DNA of 64,000 bases, taken from assembly GCF_022870905.1 (NCBI RefSeq), contig NZ_CP091510.1, positions 1,054,001 to 1,118,000 of the forward strand. The letters are read 5' to 3'. The position numbers were made by a program, and so were the translations under genes. Below are positions 29,023 through 37,407 of the stretch, in pieces. The notes beneath the pieces were generated by a model. That model was not told the DNA's origin and ran no database searches. It saw only the letters and a list, made by a program, of their open reading frames with translations. The DNA is from Neisseria arctica. Lineage in GTDB: Bacteria > Pseudomonadota > Gammaproteobacteria > Burkholderiales > Neisseriaceae. How positions within the stretch are numbered: position 1 is the first letter of the stretch; the number at the start of each line of letters is the position of its first letter.

Positions 29023-29065
29023 GCCGTCTGAAAGGCATCTAAATTGCAACTGTTTTTCAGACGGC
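29023..29065. terminator. Uptake-sequence terminator of the argO-like gene
   Basis: GCCGTCTGAAA and TTTCAGACGGC form an 11-bp stem with a 21-base loop, 14 bases after the stop of the exporter gene on the minus strand. Confidence 0.8.
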
Positions 29066-29078
29066 ATGAGATATTTTT

Positions 29079-29705
29079 CTACAACCAGTTTGCCCAAAGA
29101 GGGTACAGCAGGCCGTAGGCCAGATAAAACATCATTACGGCAATCAGGCTATCGAGAATCCGCCATACTCTTTCGCGCTTGAACAATGGTTGCAGCAGGC
29201 GGCTGCCATAACCTATGCTGATGAACCAAATGCCCGATGCTAAAACGGCGCCGATAAAAAAAGCAGTTTTATCTGAGTGGCTTAAGTTTGCAGCACTTCC
29301 TCCGATTAATACGACTGTATCTACATAGGCATGCGGATTCAGCAGAGTGAGTGCCAGAGCAGTTGCCGCAGTGCGTAATGCGGAAACTTCGTTGGCAGAC
29401 GCAAAAGCCGCGGTCAGTTTGTTTCCGCCACGCAATGCCCGTTTGACGCTCAGTAAACCGTAGGCCAGTAGAAAGAGCCCGCCTGCCAAAGAAAGCCAGT
29501 TACCGGCGACGGAGTTGCCCGAAAGCAATAAGGCCAGCCCGAATACGCCGGCACCGATCAGAATAACGTCACATAGCCAACAGAGGATAACCACCACTCC
29601 GATATGTTGTCTGAGAAGCCCTTGTTTCAAAACAAAAGCATTTTGTGCCCCAATGGCGACAATCAGGCCGCCTGAAATCAGAAAACCGTTGAAAAAAGCG
29701 TTCAT
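29079..29705 (-). CDS. ArgO/LysE-family amino acid exporter
   Basis: Inner membrane protein of 208 residues with six predicted membrane segments, of the LysE/ArgO family that exports arginine or lysine. Family landmarks are GLIVAIGAQNAFVLKQGL and LLNPHAYVDTVVLIGG. The frame extends to 29834 through the divergent regulator's promoter, but MNAFFNGFLISGGLIVAIG at the ATG 29703-29705 is the family start. The divergent ArgP/LysG-type regulator next to it is the usual partner that activates such exporters. Confidence 0.9.
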   Translation of the reverse strand: MNAFFNGFLISGGLIVAIGAQNAFVLKQGLLRQHIGVVVILCWLCDVILIGAGVFGLALLLSGNSVAGNWLSLAGGLFLLAYGLLSVKRALRGGNKLTAAFASANEVSALRTAATALALTLLNPHAYVDTVVLIGGSAANLSHSDKTAFFIGAVLASGIWFISIGYGSRLLQPLFKRERVWRILDSLIAVMMFYLAYGLLYPLWANWL

Positions 29706-29774
29706 GATAAGATTTTGATGTATGGATGGGGCGCATTGTGTGGTATATAGCCGCTTTTCGCTACAAAATACATT

Positions 29775-29797
29775 ATTTTTCAGGCTGCCTGAAAAAT
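29775..29797. promoter_or_regulatory. 23-bp perfect palindrome between exporter and regulator
   Basis: ATTTTTCAGGC, one base, GCCTGAAAAAT. It lies 16 bases before the regulator ATG and 69 bases before the exporter ATG. It could be the LysR-type operator or an uptake sequence of another dialect: it reads AGGCTGCCTGAA on one strand and AGGCAGCCTGAA on the other. Confidence 0.65.
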
Positions 29798-29813
29798 ATT
29801 CAGGATTAAAAAT

Positions 29814-30692
29814 ATGAATTGGGATTTTAAACAATGGTCGGCATTATCGGCGGCGGCAGATTGCGGAAGCTTCGAACAGGCTGCCGGTATCTTGGGGATT
29901 ACAGCCTCGGCGGTTTCCAAGCGTATCCGTGAATTGGAAGAAGCTGTCGGAGCTGTATTGCTTACCCGCAGCCGCCCGTGCAGGCCGACGTCGGAAGGGC
30001 GGCGGCTATTGCGTTATTGGCGGCAGATTCAAGGGTTGCAGCAGTCTTTAGAAAGCGAATTACAGGCGAGGCCGGCTGTATTGTCGTTGGCGGTGAATCA
30101 TGATTCGCTGGATACCTGGCTGCTGCCAGTGTTGGCGGAAACAATCGGGCGGGAAAATATGTTGCTCGATATCCAGGCAGACGATCAAGACTACACCTTG
30201 CAGCTTTTGGCTGAGGGGCGCGTAACGGCGGCTGTTAGCAGCTCCTCCGAGCCGATAAAGGGATGCGAAGCGCATTTAATCGGAGCATTGCGTTACCGCT
30301 TGACGGCCTCTCCCGATTTTGTTGAAAAATGGTTTTCAGACGGCCTCACTATTAAGGCTTGCAAGAAAGCTCCTTTATTGATGTTTAACCGAAAAGACGA
30401 TTTACAAAACAGCTTTTTACATCAGCATTTCGGTATAGATGCCGCAATATGTCCCGTTCATTATATTCCCGCCTCTTATGCGTTTACCCAAGCGGTTTAT
30501 CTTGGACTGGGCTATGGTATGCTGATGGATGTGCAGATTGCAGAGGCTATCGGGCAAGGACATTTAATCGACTTGTGTCCGGGAGCTTATTTGGATGTTC
30601 CGCTTTATTGGCATTGTTGGCAAATGCAGCCGCCGCAATTGGCCCGCCTGCCCCAATTAATACGTGAAGCAGCAGCGGTATATTTGGTTTAG
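29814..30692 (+). CDS. ArgP/LysG-type LysR-family regulator
   Basis: A 292-residue LysR-type transcription factor. The N-terminal winged helix is QWSALSAAADCGSFEQAAGI followed by TASAVSKRIRELE, and the effector-binding domain covers residues about 85-290. The divergent position beside an ArgO/LysE exporter indicates a basic amino acid sensor like ArgP or LysG. An uptake sequence is read in frame near 30333 as FSDGL. No ribosome binding site is obvious (TAAAAAT before the ATG). Confidence 0.87.
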   Translation: MNWDFKQWSALSAAADCGSFEQAAGILGITASAVSKRIRELEEAVGAVLLTRSRPCRPTSEGRRLLRYWRQIQGLQQSLESELQARPAVLSLAVNHDSLDTWLLPVLAETIGRENMLLDIQADDQDYTLQLLAEGRVTAAVSSSSEPIKGCEAHLIGALRYRLTASPDFVEKWFSDGLTIKACKKAPLLMFNRKDDLQNSFLHQHFGIDAAICPVHYIPASYAFTQAVYLGLGYGMLMDVQIAEAIGQGHLIDLCPGAYLDVPLYWHCWQMQPPQLARLPQLIREAAAVYLV

Positions 30693-30887
30693 GCATTTGG
30701 ATATCGCAAAACTAAACCGGCTGATTGGATTGAAACCATGTCTGGTTTTCAGACGGCCTCGTTCATAAACCATATAAGCGAAAGAATTTATACAGATTGT
30801 TTATAGGGGATGGCTGTTTTAAACATTGCACGGAATGCGTAGAGGAGCATTTAGAGATAAAAAATCTTTTTCTTTGGTATTTTAAGA

Positions 30888-30920
30888 ATAAAACCGCCTG
30901 AAACAGCCAGGCGGTTTTAT
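30888..30920. terminator. Terminator of the Mip-type isomerase
   Basis: ATAAAACCGCCTG and CAGGCGGTTTTAT form a perfect 13-bp stem with a 7-base loop; T-rich arms on both strands make it bidirectional. It ends 19 bases before the stop codon. Confidence 0.88.
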
Positions 30921-30938
30921 TTAAATAAAGGATACAGA

Positions 30939-31700
30939 TTATTTGTCCGCACCCACTTTAACGAGTTTTACATCAAACACCAAAGTGCTGTTCGGGCCGA
31001 TTTTGTCGCCCATAGCTTGCTCGCCGTAAGCCAGTTTGGCAGGAATAAAGAACGTATATTCGGCACCTTCTTTCATCAACTGTACGCCTTCAGTCCAGCC
31101 CGGAATCACTTGGTTCAGCGGGAAAGTAACGGGTTTGTCGCCGTGTTGTTTGCTGCTGTCGAATACCGTACCGTCAATTAAACGGCCTTCGTATTCAACA
31201 CTTACAGTATCGGTTGCTTTAGGTTGGGCTCCGTTACCTTCGGTTTTTACGATATATTGCAAGCCTGAGGCAGTAGTTTTTACACCCGGTTTAGTTGCAT
31301 TTTCTTTCAGGAAGGCTTCGCCTTTGGTTAAATTGGTTTTGGCATCTTCAGCTTGCTTGGCTTGAGCTTTTTGTTGCTGTTCGGCCAGGAATGTCATCAT
31401 TACTTCTTGTGCTTGTGCTTCGCTCATTTTCGGCTCTTTACCATCGATCATGGTTTGGATGGCTTCGTTAAAGAGCTTGAGATCTACTTCGCTACCTTGA
31501 TCTTTCATTTGTTTCAGAGTGCGACCGATATCGATACCCATTGCGTAACTGGCTTGTTGGATAGGCGTACCCAAAGATGAACCTGCAGCTTGGGTGCTTG
31601 ATGCCGCACTACCTGTCGCAGCTTGGTTTTCTTGTTTGCAGGCTGTTAGCGAAAGGGTGGCGGCAATAATGGCGGCACTGATTTTTAGGGTTTTATTCAT
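30939..31700 (-). CDS. mip: Mip/FkpA-type peptidyl-prolyl isomerase lipoprotein
   Basis: A 253-residue envelope FKBP-type prolyl isomerase. A lipoprotein signal peptide ends in the lipobox LTAC (Cys21), followed by a Ser/Ala-rich linker, a helical dimerisation domain (residues about 45-130) and the C-terminal FKBP domain. Its active-site pocket residues occur in VEYEGRLIDGTVFDSS, VIPGWTEGVQLMKEG and YTFFIPAKLAYGEQ. Neisserial Mip proteins are surface lipoproteins. It is followed by its own terminator and preceded by the ctpA terminator, so it is probably monocistronic. Confidence 0.93.
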   Translation of the reverse strand: MNKTLKISAAIIAATLSLTACKQENQAATGSAASSTQAAGSSLGTPIQQASYAMGIDIGRTLKQMKDQGSEVDLKLFNEAIQTMIDGKEPKMSEAQAQEVMMTFLAEQQQKAQAKQAEDAKTNLTKGEAFLKENATKPGVKTTASGLQYIVKTEGNGAQPKATDTVSVEYEGRLIDGTVFDSSKQHGDKPVTFPLNQVIPGWTEGVQLMKEGAEYTFFIPAKLAYGEQAMGDKIGPNSTLVFDVKLVKVGADK

Positions 31701-31767
31701 ATGATTACTTCCTGAAATTTAAAAATGCAAAGAATAATTATAGGCGAAATTTACGTTAATATGGATT

Positions 31768-31813
31768 AAGGCCGTCTGAAAAATGAAAAGGTATTTCAAT
31801 TTCAGACGGCCTT
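31768..31813. terminator. Uptake-sequence terminator of ctpA
   Basis: AAGGCCGTCTGAA and TTCAGACGGCCTT form a 13-bp stem with a 20-base loop, 20 bases after the protease stop on the minus strand. Confidence 0.82.
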
Positions 31814-31832
31814 TCAGAGGGTGGTTTACTGC

Positions 31833-33293
31833 TTATTTTTCTTTATCTTCGGTTTCTTTTTTCGGAGCCGGTTTTTTAGCTGCTAACCCTAAAGACTTCT
31901 GCCATTGGGCAGGTGATTTAACCAATTCTAATGCTTTACGCAGTTGGTCGTCTTTAGCAGGATTAGGAATACGGCGGGAGCCGATATCCTCTTCTTTGTC
32001 GTTTTTCGCAGATGAGGCGGCCTCTTCTACGGGCGTGCTGTGCTCTAAAGTACGGCCGCTGACTTCATTGCCGCCCAAAGGGTTGCCGATATGGCCGACC
32101 AAATCTGCTTCGCGACTCTCGTAAGTACGCTTTTTATCCACCACTTCTACATCAGGCACGATACCTTGGGCTTGGATGGAGCGGTCGTTCGGCGTGTAGT
32201 AAAGCGCGGTAGTCAGCTTAACCGCACTGCCGTTAGATAGGGGAAGAACGGTTTGTACCGAACCTTTGCCGAAGCTTTGCGTACCCACGATAACGGCACG
32301 TTTATGGTCTTGCAGTGCACCGGCCACGATTTCGGAAGCCGAAGCCGATCCGGAGTTAATCAATACGGTGAGCGGAATAGATTTTAATTCGGCAGGCAAG
32401 CCGGCTAAAGGATCTTTGCCTGAAGCCAGCATGTAATCTTCAGGATTTGCTTTTAATTTCATGCCGTCTTTACCGTTGCGGCCTTTGGTGCTGACTACCG
32501 CCGCATCTGCGGGAAGGAAGGCGGCGGATACGCCGACTGCTCCGTTGAGCAGACCGCCCGGGTCGTCACGCAAGTCTAAGACCAAACCTTTTAACGGTCC
32601 GCCGTTTTGTTTTACCAGTGCTTTGGCGGATTCGTTTAATGCCGGCACGGTACGCTCTTGGAACTGGCTGATTCGGATATAGCCGTAGCCCGGCTCCAGT
32701 AAGTGGTGGCGGACACTTTTTACTTTAATAATCGCGCGGGAGAGCTTAACAACGATGGGTTGCGGAGCATCTTTGCGGGAAATGGTCAAGGTGATGGAAG
32801 TGCCGGGTTTGCCGCGCATTTGTTTAACAGCTTCGCTGACTGTCATACCACGTGTGGAAGTATCGTTGATTTTAACAATCAAATCTCCGCTTTTGAGGCC
32901 GGCACGCTCAGCAGGAGTGTCTTCAATAGGAGCAACAATTTTGATAAAGCCGTCTTCCGCGCCAACTTCCATACCAAGACCGCCGAATTCACCACTGGTG
33001 GATTCTTTCAAATCAGCATAGTCTTTTAAGGTCATATATTCGGAATGAGGGTCTAATCCTGCCACCATTCCCTTCATAGCGCCTTCGAGTAACTCAGCGT
33101 CTGTTTTGTCCTGATAATAATTGGCTTTAATCTGGCCGTATACTTCGGCCATGGTACGGATGGATTGAACCGGCAAAGCTTCTTTATTTTTATCGGCATT
33201 GGCGGCATAACTTTGTATGCTGAGGCTCAGAATCACGCCGCTAAAAGCACCGAAAGTGTAGAGGGCGGCTTTTTTTAAAGTAGATTTTCCCAT
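31833..33293 (-). CDS. ctpA: Carboxy-terminal processing protease (S41 family)
   Basis: Periplasmic serine protease of 486 residues. A signal peptide or membrane anchor spans residues about 8-30 (AALYTFGAFSGVILSLSIQS). The PDZ domain includes GGLGMEVGAEDGFIKIVAPI and ERAGLKSGDLIVKIN. The catalytic serine lies in NSGSASASEIVAGALQDH and the lysine in GTQSFGKGSVQTVLPL. A charged, probably disordered C-terminal tail closes the protein. It sits 136 bases downstream of the EnvC-like gene; the pair, a murein hydrolase factor and a Prc-type protease, suggests a shared cell-wall role. Confidence 0.93.
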   Translation of the reverse strand: MGKSTLKKAALYTFGAFSGVILSLSIQSYAANADKNKEALPVQSIRTMAEVYGQIKANYYQDKTDAELLEGAMKGMVAGLDPHSEYMTLKDYADLKESTSGEFGGLGMEVGAEDGFIKIVAPIEDTPAERAGLKSGDLIVKINDTSTRGMTVSEAVKQMRGKPGTSITLTISRKDAPQPIVVKLSRAIIKVKSVRHHLLEPGYGYIRISQFQERTVPALNESAKALVKQNGGPLKGLVLDLRDDPGGLLNGAVGVSAAFLPADAAVVSTKGRNGKDGMKLKANPEDYMLASGKDPLAGLPAELKSIPLTVLINSGSASASEIVAGALQDHKRAVIVGTQSFGKGSVQTVLPLSNGSAVKLTTALYYTPNDRSIQAQGIVPDVEVVDKKRTYESREADLVGHIGNPLGGNEVSGRTLEHSTPVEEAASSAKNDKEEDIGSRRIPNPAKDDQLRKALELVKSPAQWQKSLGLAAKKPAPKKETEDKEK

Positions 33294-33429
33294 TGGTTTG
33301 ATACTTTCCTTTTATTTCGGAGAAGGATTCGGAGGGCCCGATACTCAAATTGTATGAACTTTATTTGAATTGACGGTAATCGGCAACTTTATAGAGGGTA
33401 AAAAAACGCTAACTGTCCACTTACCGATA

Positions 33430-34758
33430 TTATCTGACCCAAGACAACGGGTTCATGGCTTGTTGGCGGTGGCGTATTTCAAAATATAGCCCCTGTTCAC
33501 CGCTCGGTAGCGTACCGCTGGTACCGATACGGCTGCCGGCAGAAATACGGCTACCGTTGCCGACGGCTATATTGCTAAGGCCTGAATAAACACTCAGATA
33601 GCTGTCGCCGTGATCGATAATGACGATATTGCCGTATCCGCTGAGCGAGCCTGCATAAGCAACCGTGCCTGAAGCGATGCTTTGCACCGGCGCAGGGGCA
33701 GTTGCAAAAAATACGCCGCGCCAATTACCGCCGCTGGGGCGAGCCTGGCCGAACCGGCCGCTGATACTACCGCCTACAGGGCGGCGCAGGCGCCCCTGCA
33801 TGGTGCTGAAACCGCCTGATACGGTTTGTACTTCAGCCGGCGCTTGTAATGCGCGGTCTTCCGCGGTGAGGGTTGATTGGGGAATAGGGCGTGAAGTGGT
33901 TGGAACTGTTTTTTTATCGTTATTTTTAGAGTTTGATTGCGCGGTTGCGCGGCCTTTTTTCGCTGCTTCCACCCGCGCTTTATTCGCAGCGGCGATACGC
34001 GCTTCGGCAGATTTTTTACGCGCAGCAGCTTCTTGACGGCGCTTTTCGGCATTACGGCGGGCGATATCGGCTAAAAGATTGTTTAGCTTTTGTTCGTCCG
34101 CACGCAATTTTGCAATACGTTGGGTTTGGCTGTCTATTTGGGCCGAAAGTCGGCGGCTTTCTTGTTGGGCACTGGAATTATTGCGGTTGAGTTTGCCTAG
34201 TGCTGCCTGTTTTTGCGCTTTTAGTTTGTTTAGGCGGGCTACTTCGGCATCAATCGCCGCTTCTTGGCTGACCAAGGCTTGTTGTTGGCTAATCAAGTCA
34301 TTGATAACTTTTTGGTTAGCTTCGTTAATATAGCGGGTGTATTGTAAATAGCGTGCTTTTTGACCGGGCTCGGCGTTTTTCAAAAACAGCACAACGGCAT
34401 TGGGTTGGCGGTTTTTATAATGTCCCGCAAGCAGGCGGGATACTTGTGCTTTCGCACCGCTTACTTCTATTTTCAGACGGCCTAATTCGTTTTGCAGCGC
34501 TTGCAGCTTTTCCCAGGCGGCACGTTGCTTTTTATTGATTTCATTTAATTCCTGTTGTGCTTTGCTAAGGGCGGCACGGCTTTTTTCCAAGGCTTGTTGG
34601 GCGCTTTTTTGTGCCGCTTGTTTTTCACGCAAATCTGCTTGTGCCGCACTGATGGCTTTTTGGATTTCCTGCAAATCTCCGGCCGTTGATTCGGGAGCGG
34701 CCGATACGGGCAGGGACAAGCCGATTAGCACGGCAAGCAATAAAGGTTTTAACAACAT
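33430..34758 (-). CDS. envC: EnvC-like murein hydrolase activator (degenerate M23/LytM)
   Basis: Exported protein of 442 residues. A signal peptide (residues 1-20, ending PVSA) is followed by a long coiled coil (about 25-260), a basic low-complexity linker and a C-terminal LytM domain. In active M23 enzymes zinc is held by H...D and HxH motifs. Here the corresponding segments read SGGNWRGVFFAT, LSVYSGLSNI and GLYFEIRHRQQ, so the ligand positions are not histidine or aspartate. This matches EnvC, which activates amidases without cutting murein. The likely client is AmiC, encoded at 52.6 kb. Confidence 0.87.
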   Translation of the reverse strand: MLLKPLLLAVLIGLSLPVSAAPESTAGDLQEIQKAISAAQADLREKQAAQKSAQQALEKSRAALSKAQQELNEINKKQRAAWEKLQALQNELGRLKIEVSGAKAQVSRLLAGHYKNRQPNAVVLFLKNAEPGQKARYLQYTRYINEANQKVINDLISQQQALVSQEAAIDAEVARLNKLKAQKQAALGKLNRNNSSAQQESRRLSAQIDSQTQRIAKLRADEQKLNNLLADIARRNAEKRRQEAAARKKSAEARIAAANKARVEAAKKGRATAQSNSKNNDKKTVPTTSRPIPQSTLTAEDRALQAPAEVQTVSGGFSTMQGRLRRPVGGSISGRFGQARPSGGNWRGVFFATAPAPVQSIASGTVAYAGSLSGYGNIVIIDHGDSYLSVYSGLSNIAVGNGSRISAGSRIGTSGTLPSGEQGLYFEIRHRQQAMNPLSWVR

Positions 34759-35078
34759 AAATCAGGCAGCGTGAATAAAAGTAAAAACGGTTTGATTATA
34801 CTGATTTACCTGAAAATCTGAAAGCATGGGGTGCAAAAGCCGCTTGTATTCTTTTTATAACCGATAAAATGGCAGGTAATGAATCGGAAGTTACCAAACA
34901 AATGTTCCGGAAAAATGTGATGAGGCCGTGGAATGGTTTTAAATTGCTAAGAGGAATGTATACCGTGTCAGCGTGAAATTTTCAGACGGCATTTTAGAGA
35001 AGGGCTGTTGGCAGTTACTCTTGCAAAAGCAGTATTCTGCCTCTATATTTCGGCGCAAATATAGGAAAATAACGCATT
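34759..35078. other. Divergent region between envC and yqgE
   Basis: These 320 bases separate divergent envC and yqgE. They hold one AT-type uptake sequence (TTCAGACGGCAT at 34981-34992), not paired, and the yqgE promoter described separately. No coding frame or other structure is convincing. Confidence 0.5.
35021..35049 (+). promoter_or_regulatory. Putative promoter of yqgE-ruvX
   Basis: TTGCAA and TATATT are separated by 17 bases, 29 bases before the yqgE ATG. AGGAAAA follows as ribosome binding site. Confidence 0.6.
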
Positions 35079-35627
35079 ATGAATTTATCTGATCATTTTC
35101 TGATAGCCATGCCCTCTATGGAGGATCCTTTCTTTGAAAACAGCGTTGTGTACATCTGCCAACACGACGAACAAGGTGCGATGGGCATGATTATCAACAA
35201 ACCTTCACCGGTAACTATGGATTTGGTGTTTGCAGCATCTGAACATGAGGTACCGGACCGCTTCAAGCATGAATGGGTGATGATGGGCGGGCCTGTGCAG
35301 CTTGACAGGGGATTTGTCGTACATACGCCTGTCGGTTCATGGCAAAGCAGTTTGCAGGTTAACGAGAATGTGGCCATGACTACGTCACGAGATATTATTG
35401 AAAACCTTGCCAAACCGGAGGCGGTTGAGCGTGCGGTGGTAAGCATAGGCTATTCCAGCTGGAGCAAAGGTCAGTTGGAGCGCGAGTTGGCGGAAAATGC
35501 CTGGCTGACGGTACCTGCCGACAGGCGTATCCTTTTTGAACTGCCTTATAACCAACGTTATGATGCGGCGTTGGCCAAACTGGGGATAAGTACTACGGTA
35601 TTAATGAGCGGAGCCGGGCATGCTTAG
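35079..35627 (+). CDS. yqgE: YqgE/AlgH-family protein (UPF0301)
   Basis: A 182-residue cytoplasmic protein of unknown biochemical role, member of the UPF0301/DUF179 family. Landmarks are [32 protein letters not shown], and [14 protein letters not shown]. Its stop overlaps the start of ruvX by 8 bases, an order conserved in many proteobacteria, so the two are translationally coupled. Confidence 0.95.
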   Translation: MNLSDHFLIAMPSMEDPFFENSVVYICQHDEQGAMGMIINKPSPVTMDLVFAASEHEVPDRFKHEWVMMGGPVQLDRGFVVHTPVGSWQSSLQVNENVAMTTSRDIIENLAKPEAVERAVVSIGYSSWSKGQLERELAENAWLTVPADRRILFELPYNQRYDAALAKLGISTTVLMSGAGHA

Positions 35628-36081
35628 TGCGAAAAAAGGAACGACTTTGGCATTTGATTTCGGCGAGGCCCGTATCGGTGTGGCAGAGGGAGACGCAGAA
35701 GTGGGGATCGTTCATCCTTTGGTTACCGTTAGCGGCGACAGTAATGCGGCCAAGTTTGATGAAATTGCCCGTTTGATTAAAGAATGGCAACCGGTTCAAT
35801 TGGTAGTAGGACTGCCGACACACAGTGATGGCACCGAGCATGAATTGACACGCTTAAGCCGTAAATTCGGACATCGTCTACATGGTCGTTTCAAGCTGCC
35901 TGTATATTGGGTAGATGAGAGGATGAGCTCTCTTTATGCTGAGAGCCTGTTGGCGGAAGCCCAAGTATTTGGCCGCAAACAGAAAGCTGTATTGGATCAG
36001 GTGGCCGCCCAGGCGATATTGCAAGGCTTTTTTGAAGGTGGCGCCATTGAATACTTTAATGGTGCGGAACCGGAGGAGTAA
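35620..36081 (+). CDS. ruvX: Putative pre-16S rRNA nuclease RuvX/YqgF
   Basis: RNase H-fold nuclease of 153 residues that trims the 5' end of 16S rRNA in E. coli. Acidic residues occur in [16 protein letters not shown] and [10 protein letters not shown], and [14 protein letters not shown] is the conserved nucleotide-binding-like loop. It overlaps yqgE by 8 bases and ends before a decayed uptake-sequence terminator. Confidence 0.94.
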   Translation: MLSAKKGTTLAFDFGEARIGVAEGDAEVGIVHPLVTVSGDSNAAKFDEIARLIKEWQPVQLVVGLPTHSDGTEHELTRLSRKFGHRLHGRFKLPVYWVDERMSSLYAESLLAEAQVFGRKQKAVLDQVAAQAILQGFFEGGAIEYFNGAEPEE

Positions 36082-36180
36082 GTTTGAGAGAAAGTGCGAT
36101 TGAGGCAGGCTTGAAGGAAACAGGATTTGGCTGAAATCTTACTATTTATCTTTTACCCGAATGGTTTGAATTTTAAAGTA

Positions 36181-36213
36181 AAAGCCGTTTGAAATTTATT
36201 TTCAGACGGCTTT
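36181..36213 (+). terminator. Terminator of yqgE-ruvX
   Basis: AAAGCCGTTTGAAA pairs with TTTCAGACGGCTTT with one G-T type mismatch; TACTTTTTAT follows. The left arm is a mutated uptake sequence. It is 99 bases after the ruvX stop. Confidence 0.75.
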
Positions 36214-36360
36214 TACTTTTTATAAAATTTAACTGTTGAATCGTTATATTTAGCTGTTTTCACAGTGCATTTAGCTCTTTTCCATTCAATCAACTATAAT
36301 AAGTTTACATCATAGACAATGGTGATTTTTTAATTTAAAGCCACTTTAGGAAACACAATT

Positions 36361-36798
36361 ATGAACATCATTGGTATTGCCATACGCACGACTAATCAAA
36401 ATAAACAGGCCGAGCAAGATATGACCGCGCTTTGGCAACAGTTTTTTGCGGAACACATTTTGGAAAAAATTCCCAATAAGTTAAACACACATATTGTTTC
36501 TATTTATACAGATTACAAAAGTGATTACACGGGTGCTTATACAGCAATTTTAGGCGCAGAAGTCAACAGCCTGGACACCATTCCTGAAGGTATGGTTGGG
36601 CGCACATTTCCCGAACAAAAATTTCAAACTTTTCTTGCCAAAGGATGTATGCCCGGTGCAGTTGTAACAACTTGGCAAAGTATTTGGCAGCAAGATGAAC
36701 AATTAAATCGTGCCTATACTTATGATTATGAACTGTATACTGAACGAGCACAAAACGGTGAACAATCAGAAGTACCTATTATGATTGCAATCAAATAG
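36361..36798 (+). CDS. Stand-alone effector-binding domain protein (Cass2/GyrI-like)
   Basis: A 145-residue soluble protein matching, from memory, the integron-associated Cass2 effector-binding group of the AraC/GyrI-like fold. Typical pieces are IAIRTTNQNKQAEQDM, SIYTDYKSDYTGAYTAILGA, SLDTIPEGMVGRTFPEQKF and RAYTYDYELYTERAQNGEQS. There is no DNA-binding domain. Such proteins bind small cationic drugs or lipophilic ligands, but none is proven here. AGGAAACACAATT precedes the ATG, and a TATAAT stands at 36295. Its sequence is more AT-rich than neighbouring genes and its neighbours are unrelated, which fits acquisition by transfer. Confidence 0.82.
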   Translation: MNIIGIAIRTTNQNKQAEQDMTALWQQFFAEHILEKIPNKLNTHIVSIYTDYKSDYTGAYTAILGAEVNSLDTIPEGMVGRTFPEQKFQTFLAKGCMPGAVVTTWQSIWQQDEQLNRAYTYDYELYTERAQNGEQSEVPIMIAIK

Positions 36799-36932
36799 GT
36801 TGGCATTGATTTGCATGATTGTCCAATACGATGCCGGTAAGTATATTTTAATGGCGAAGTTTTAGGTAGCACTGATAAAAATATATATCTGATTAATATA
36901 CTGGGCTTAAGTAGCGTAATTATTAATAAAAC

Positions 36933-37043
36933 TTAACGGCCGGAAGCAGTTTGCGCGGGGCGGTATTGCTCCGGTTTAGGATTGGTTTTGAAAGCACGCT
37001 TGGCGGCTTGGAAAATACTTTGTCGTCTACGATGTTGCATCAT
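36933..37043 (-). CDS. Basic 36-residue peptide with strong ribosome binding site
   Basis: On the minus strand AAAGGAGCATA leads to ATG ATG and a frame starting MMQHRRRQSIFQAAKRAFKT, 36 residues, ending ASGR and a TAA. The Shine-Dalgarno match is the strongest in the window, with ideal spacing of 5-8 bases. The product is highly basic, with 9 Lys/Arg and no acidic residue apart from one Glu, an amphipathic-looking N-terminal helix and a proline-rich tail. I do not recognise it. A perfect 11-bp hairpin lies about 60 bases upstream in the probable 5' leader. Function is unknown; nucleic acid or ribosome binding would suit its charge. Confidence 0.65.
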   Translation of the reverse strand: MMQHRRRQSIFQAAKRAFKTNPKPEQYRPAQTASGR

Positions 37044-37100
37044 TATGCTCCTTTCATTGTCATTGTTTTACCTGTGCGCTCTTAGGCTGCAAATTGTCAG

Positions 37101-37143
37101 GCTGTCTTATCGGAGAAGTTGGGTTTTGATTTGATAAGACAGC
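37101..37143 (-). promoter_or_regulatory. Hairpin in the probable leader of the 36-residue gene
   Basis: GCTGTCTTATC and GATAAGACAGC form a perfect 11-bp stem around a 21-base loop. It is 58 bases upstream of the ATG. It has no T-tract on the minus strand and is not an uptake sequence, so a regulatory leader, operator or attenuator is more likely than a terminator. Confidence 0.55.
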
Positions 37144-37310
37144 ATTTGTATTGATATGTTCCTTATGGTATTTAAAATCAACAAATATCAACGTATTGAT
37201 TACATAAAAATTATAAATTGTGCATATGACTATATGATGAAAGCGGCAAATGATTTGAAAAATGTTTGGATAGAGGAAATAAGCTTGTGAAGGCTAAACC
37301 ACAAATTGAA

Positions 37311-37342
37311 AGGCCGTCTGAAATAATTGTTTCAGACGGCCT
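37311..37342. terminator. Uptake-sequence terminator of the Mth938-like gene
   Basis: AGGCCGTCTGAAA and TTTCAGACGGCCT pair around 6 bases, 65 bases after the stop of the gene on the minus strand. Confidence 0.78.
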
Positions 37343-37407
37343 CAAGTTAAATACGGTATTGGTTATTCTTTAAGTGTAGCTTGCAATAAACCAAACCAAA
37401 TCGCCTT

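Larger units (their letters stand above)
36799..37407. other. Intergenic region with a hidden small gene
   Basis: Over 600 bases between the Cass2-like gene and the Mth938-like gene, AT-rich. The only well-supported content is the 36-residue peptide gene on the minus strand, a hairpin in its leader and an uptake-sequence pair at 37311-37342. All three are listed separately. Confidence 0.6.

Noticed and set aside
37165..37290. A 41-codon plus-strand frame starting MVFKINKYQRIDYIK.
   Set aside because: No ribosome binding site (CCTT before the ATG), very AT-rich, no domain or membrane pattern; likely chance in an AT-rich gap.
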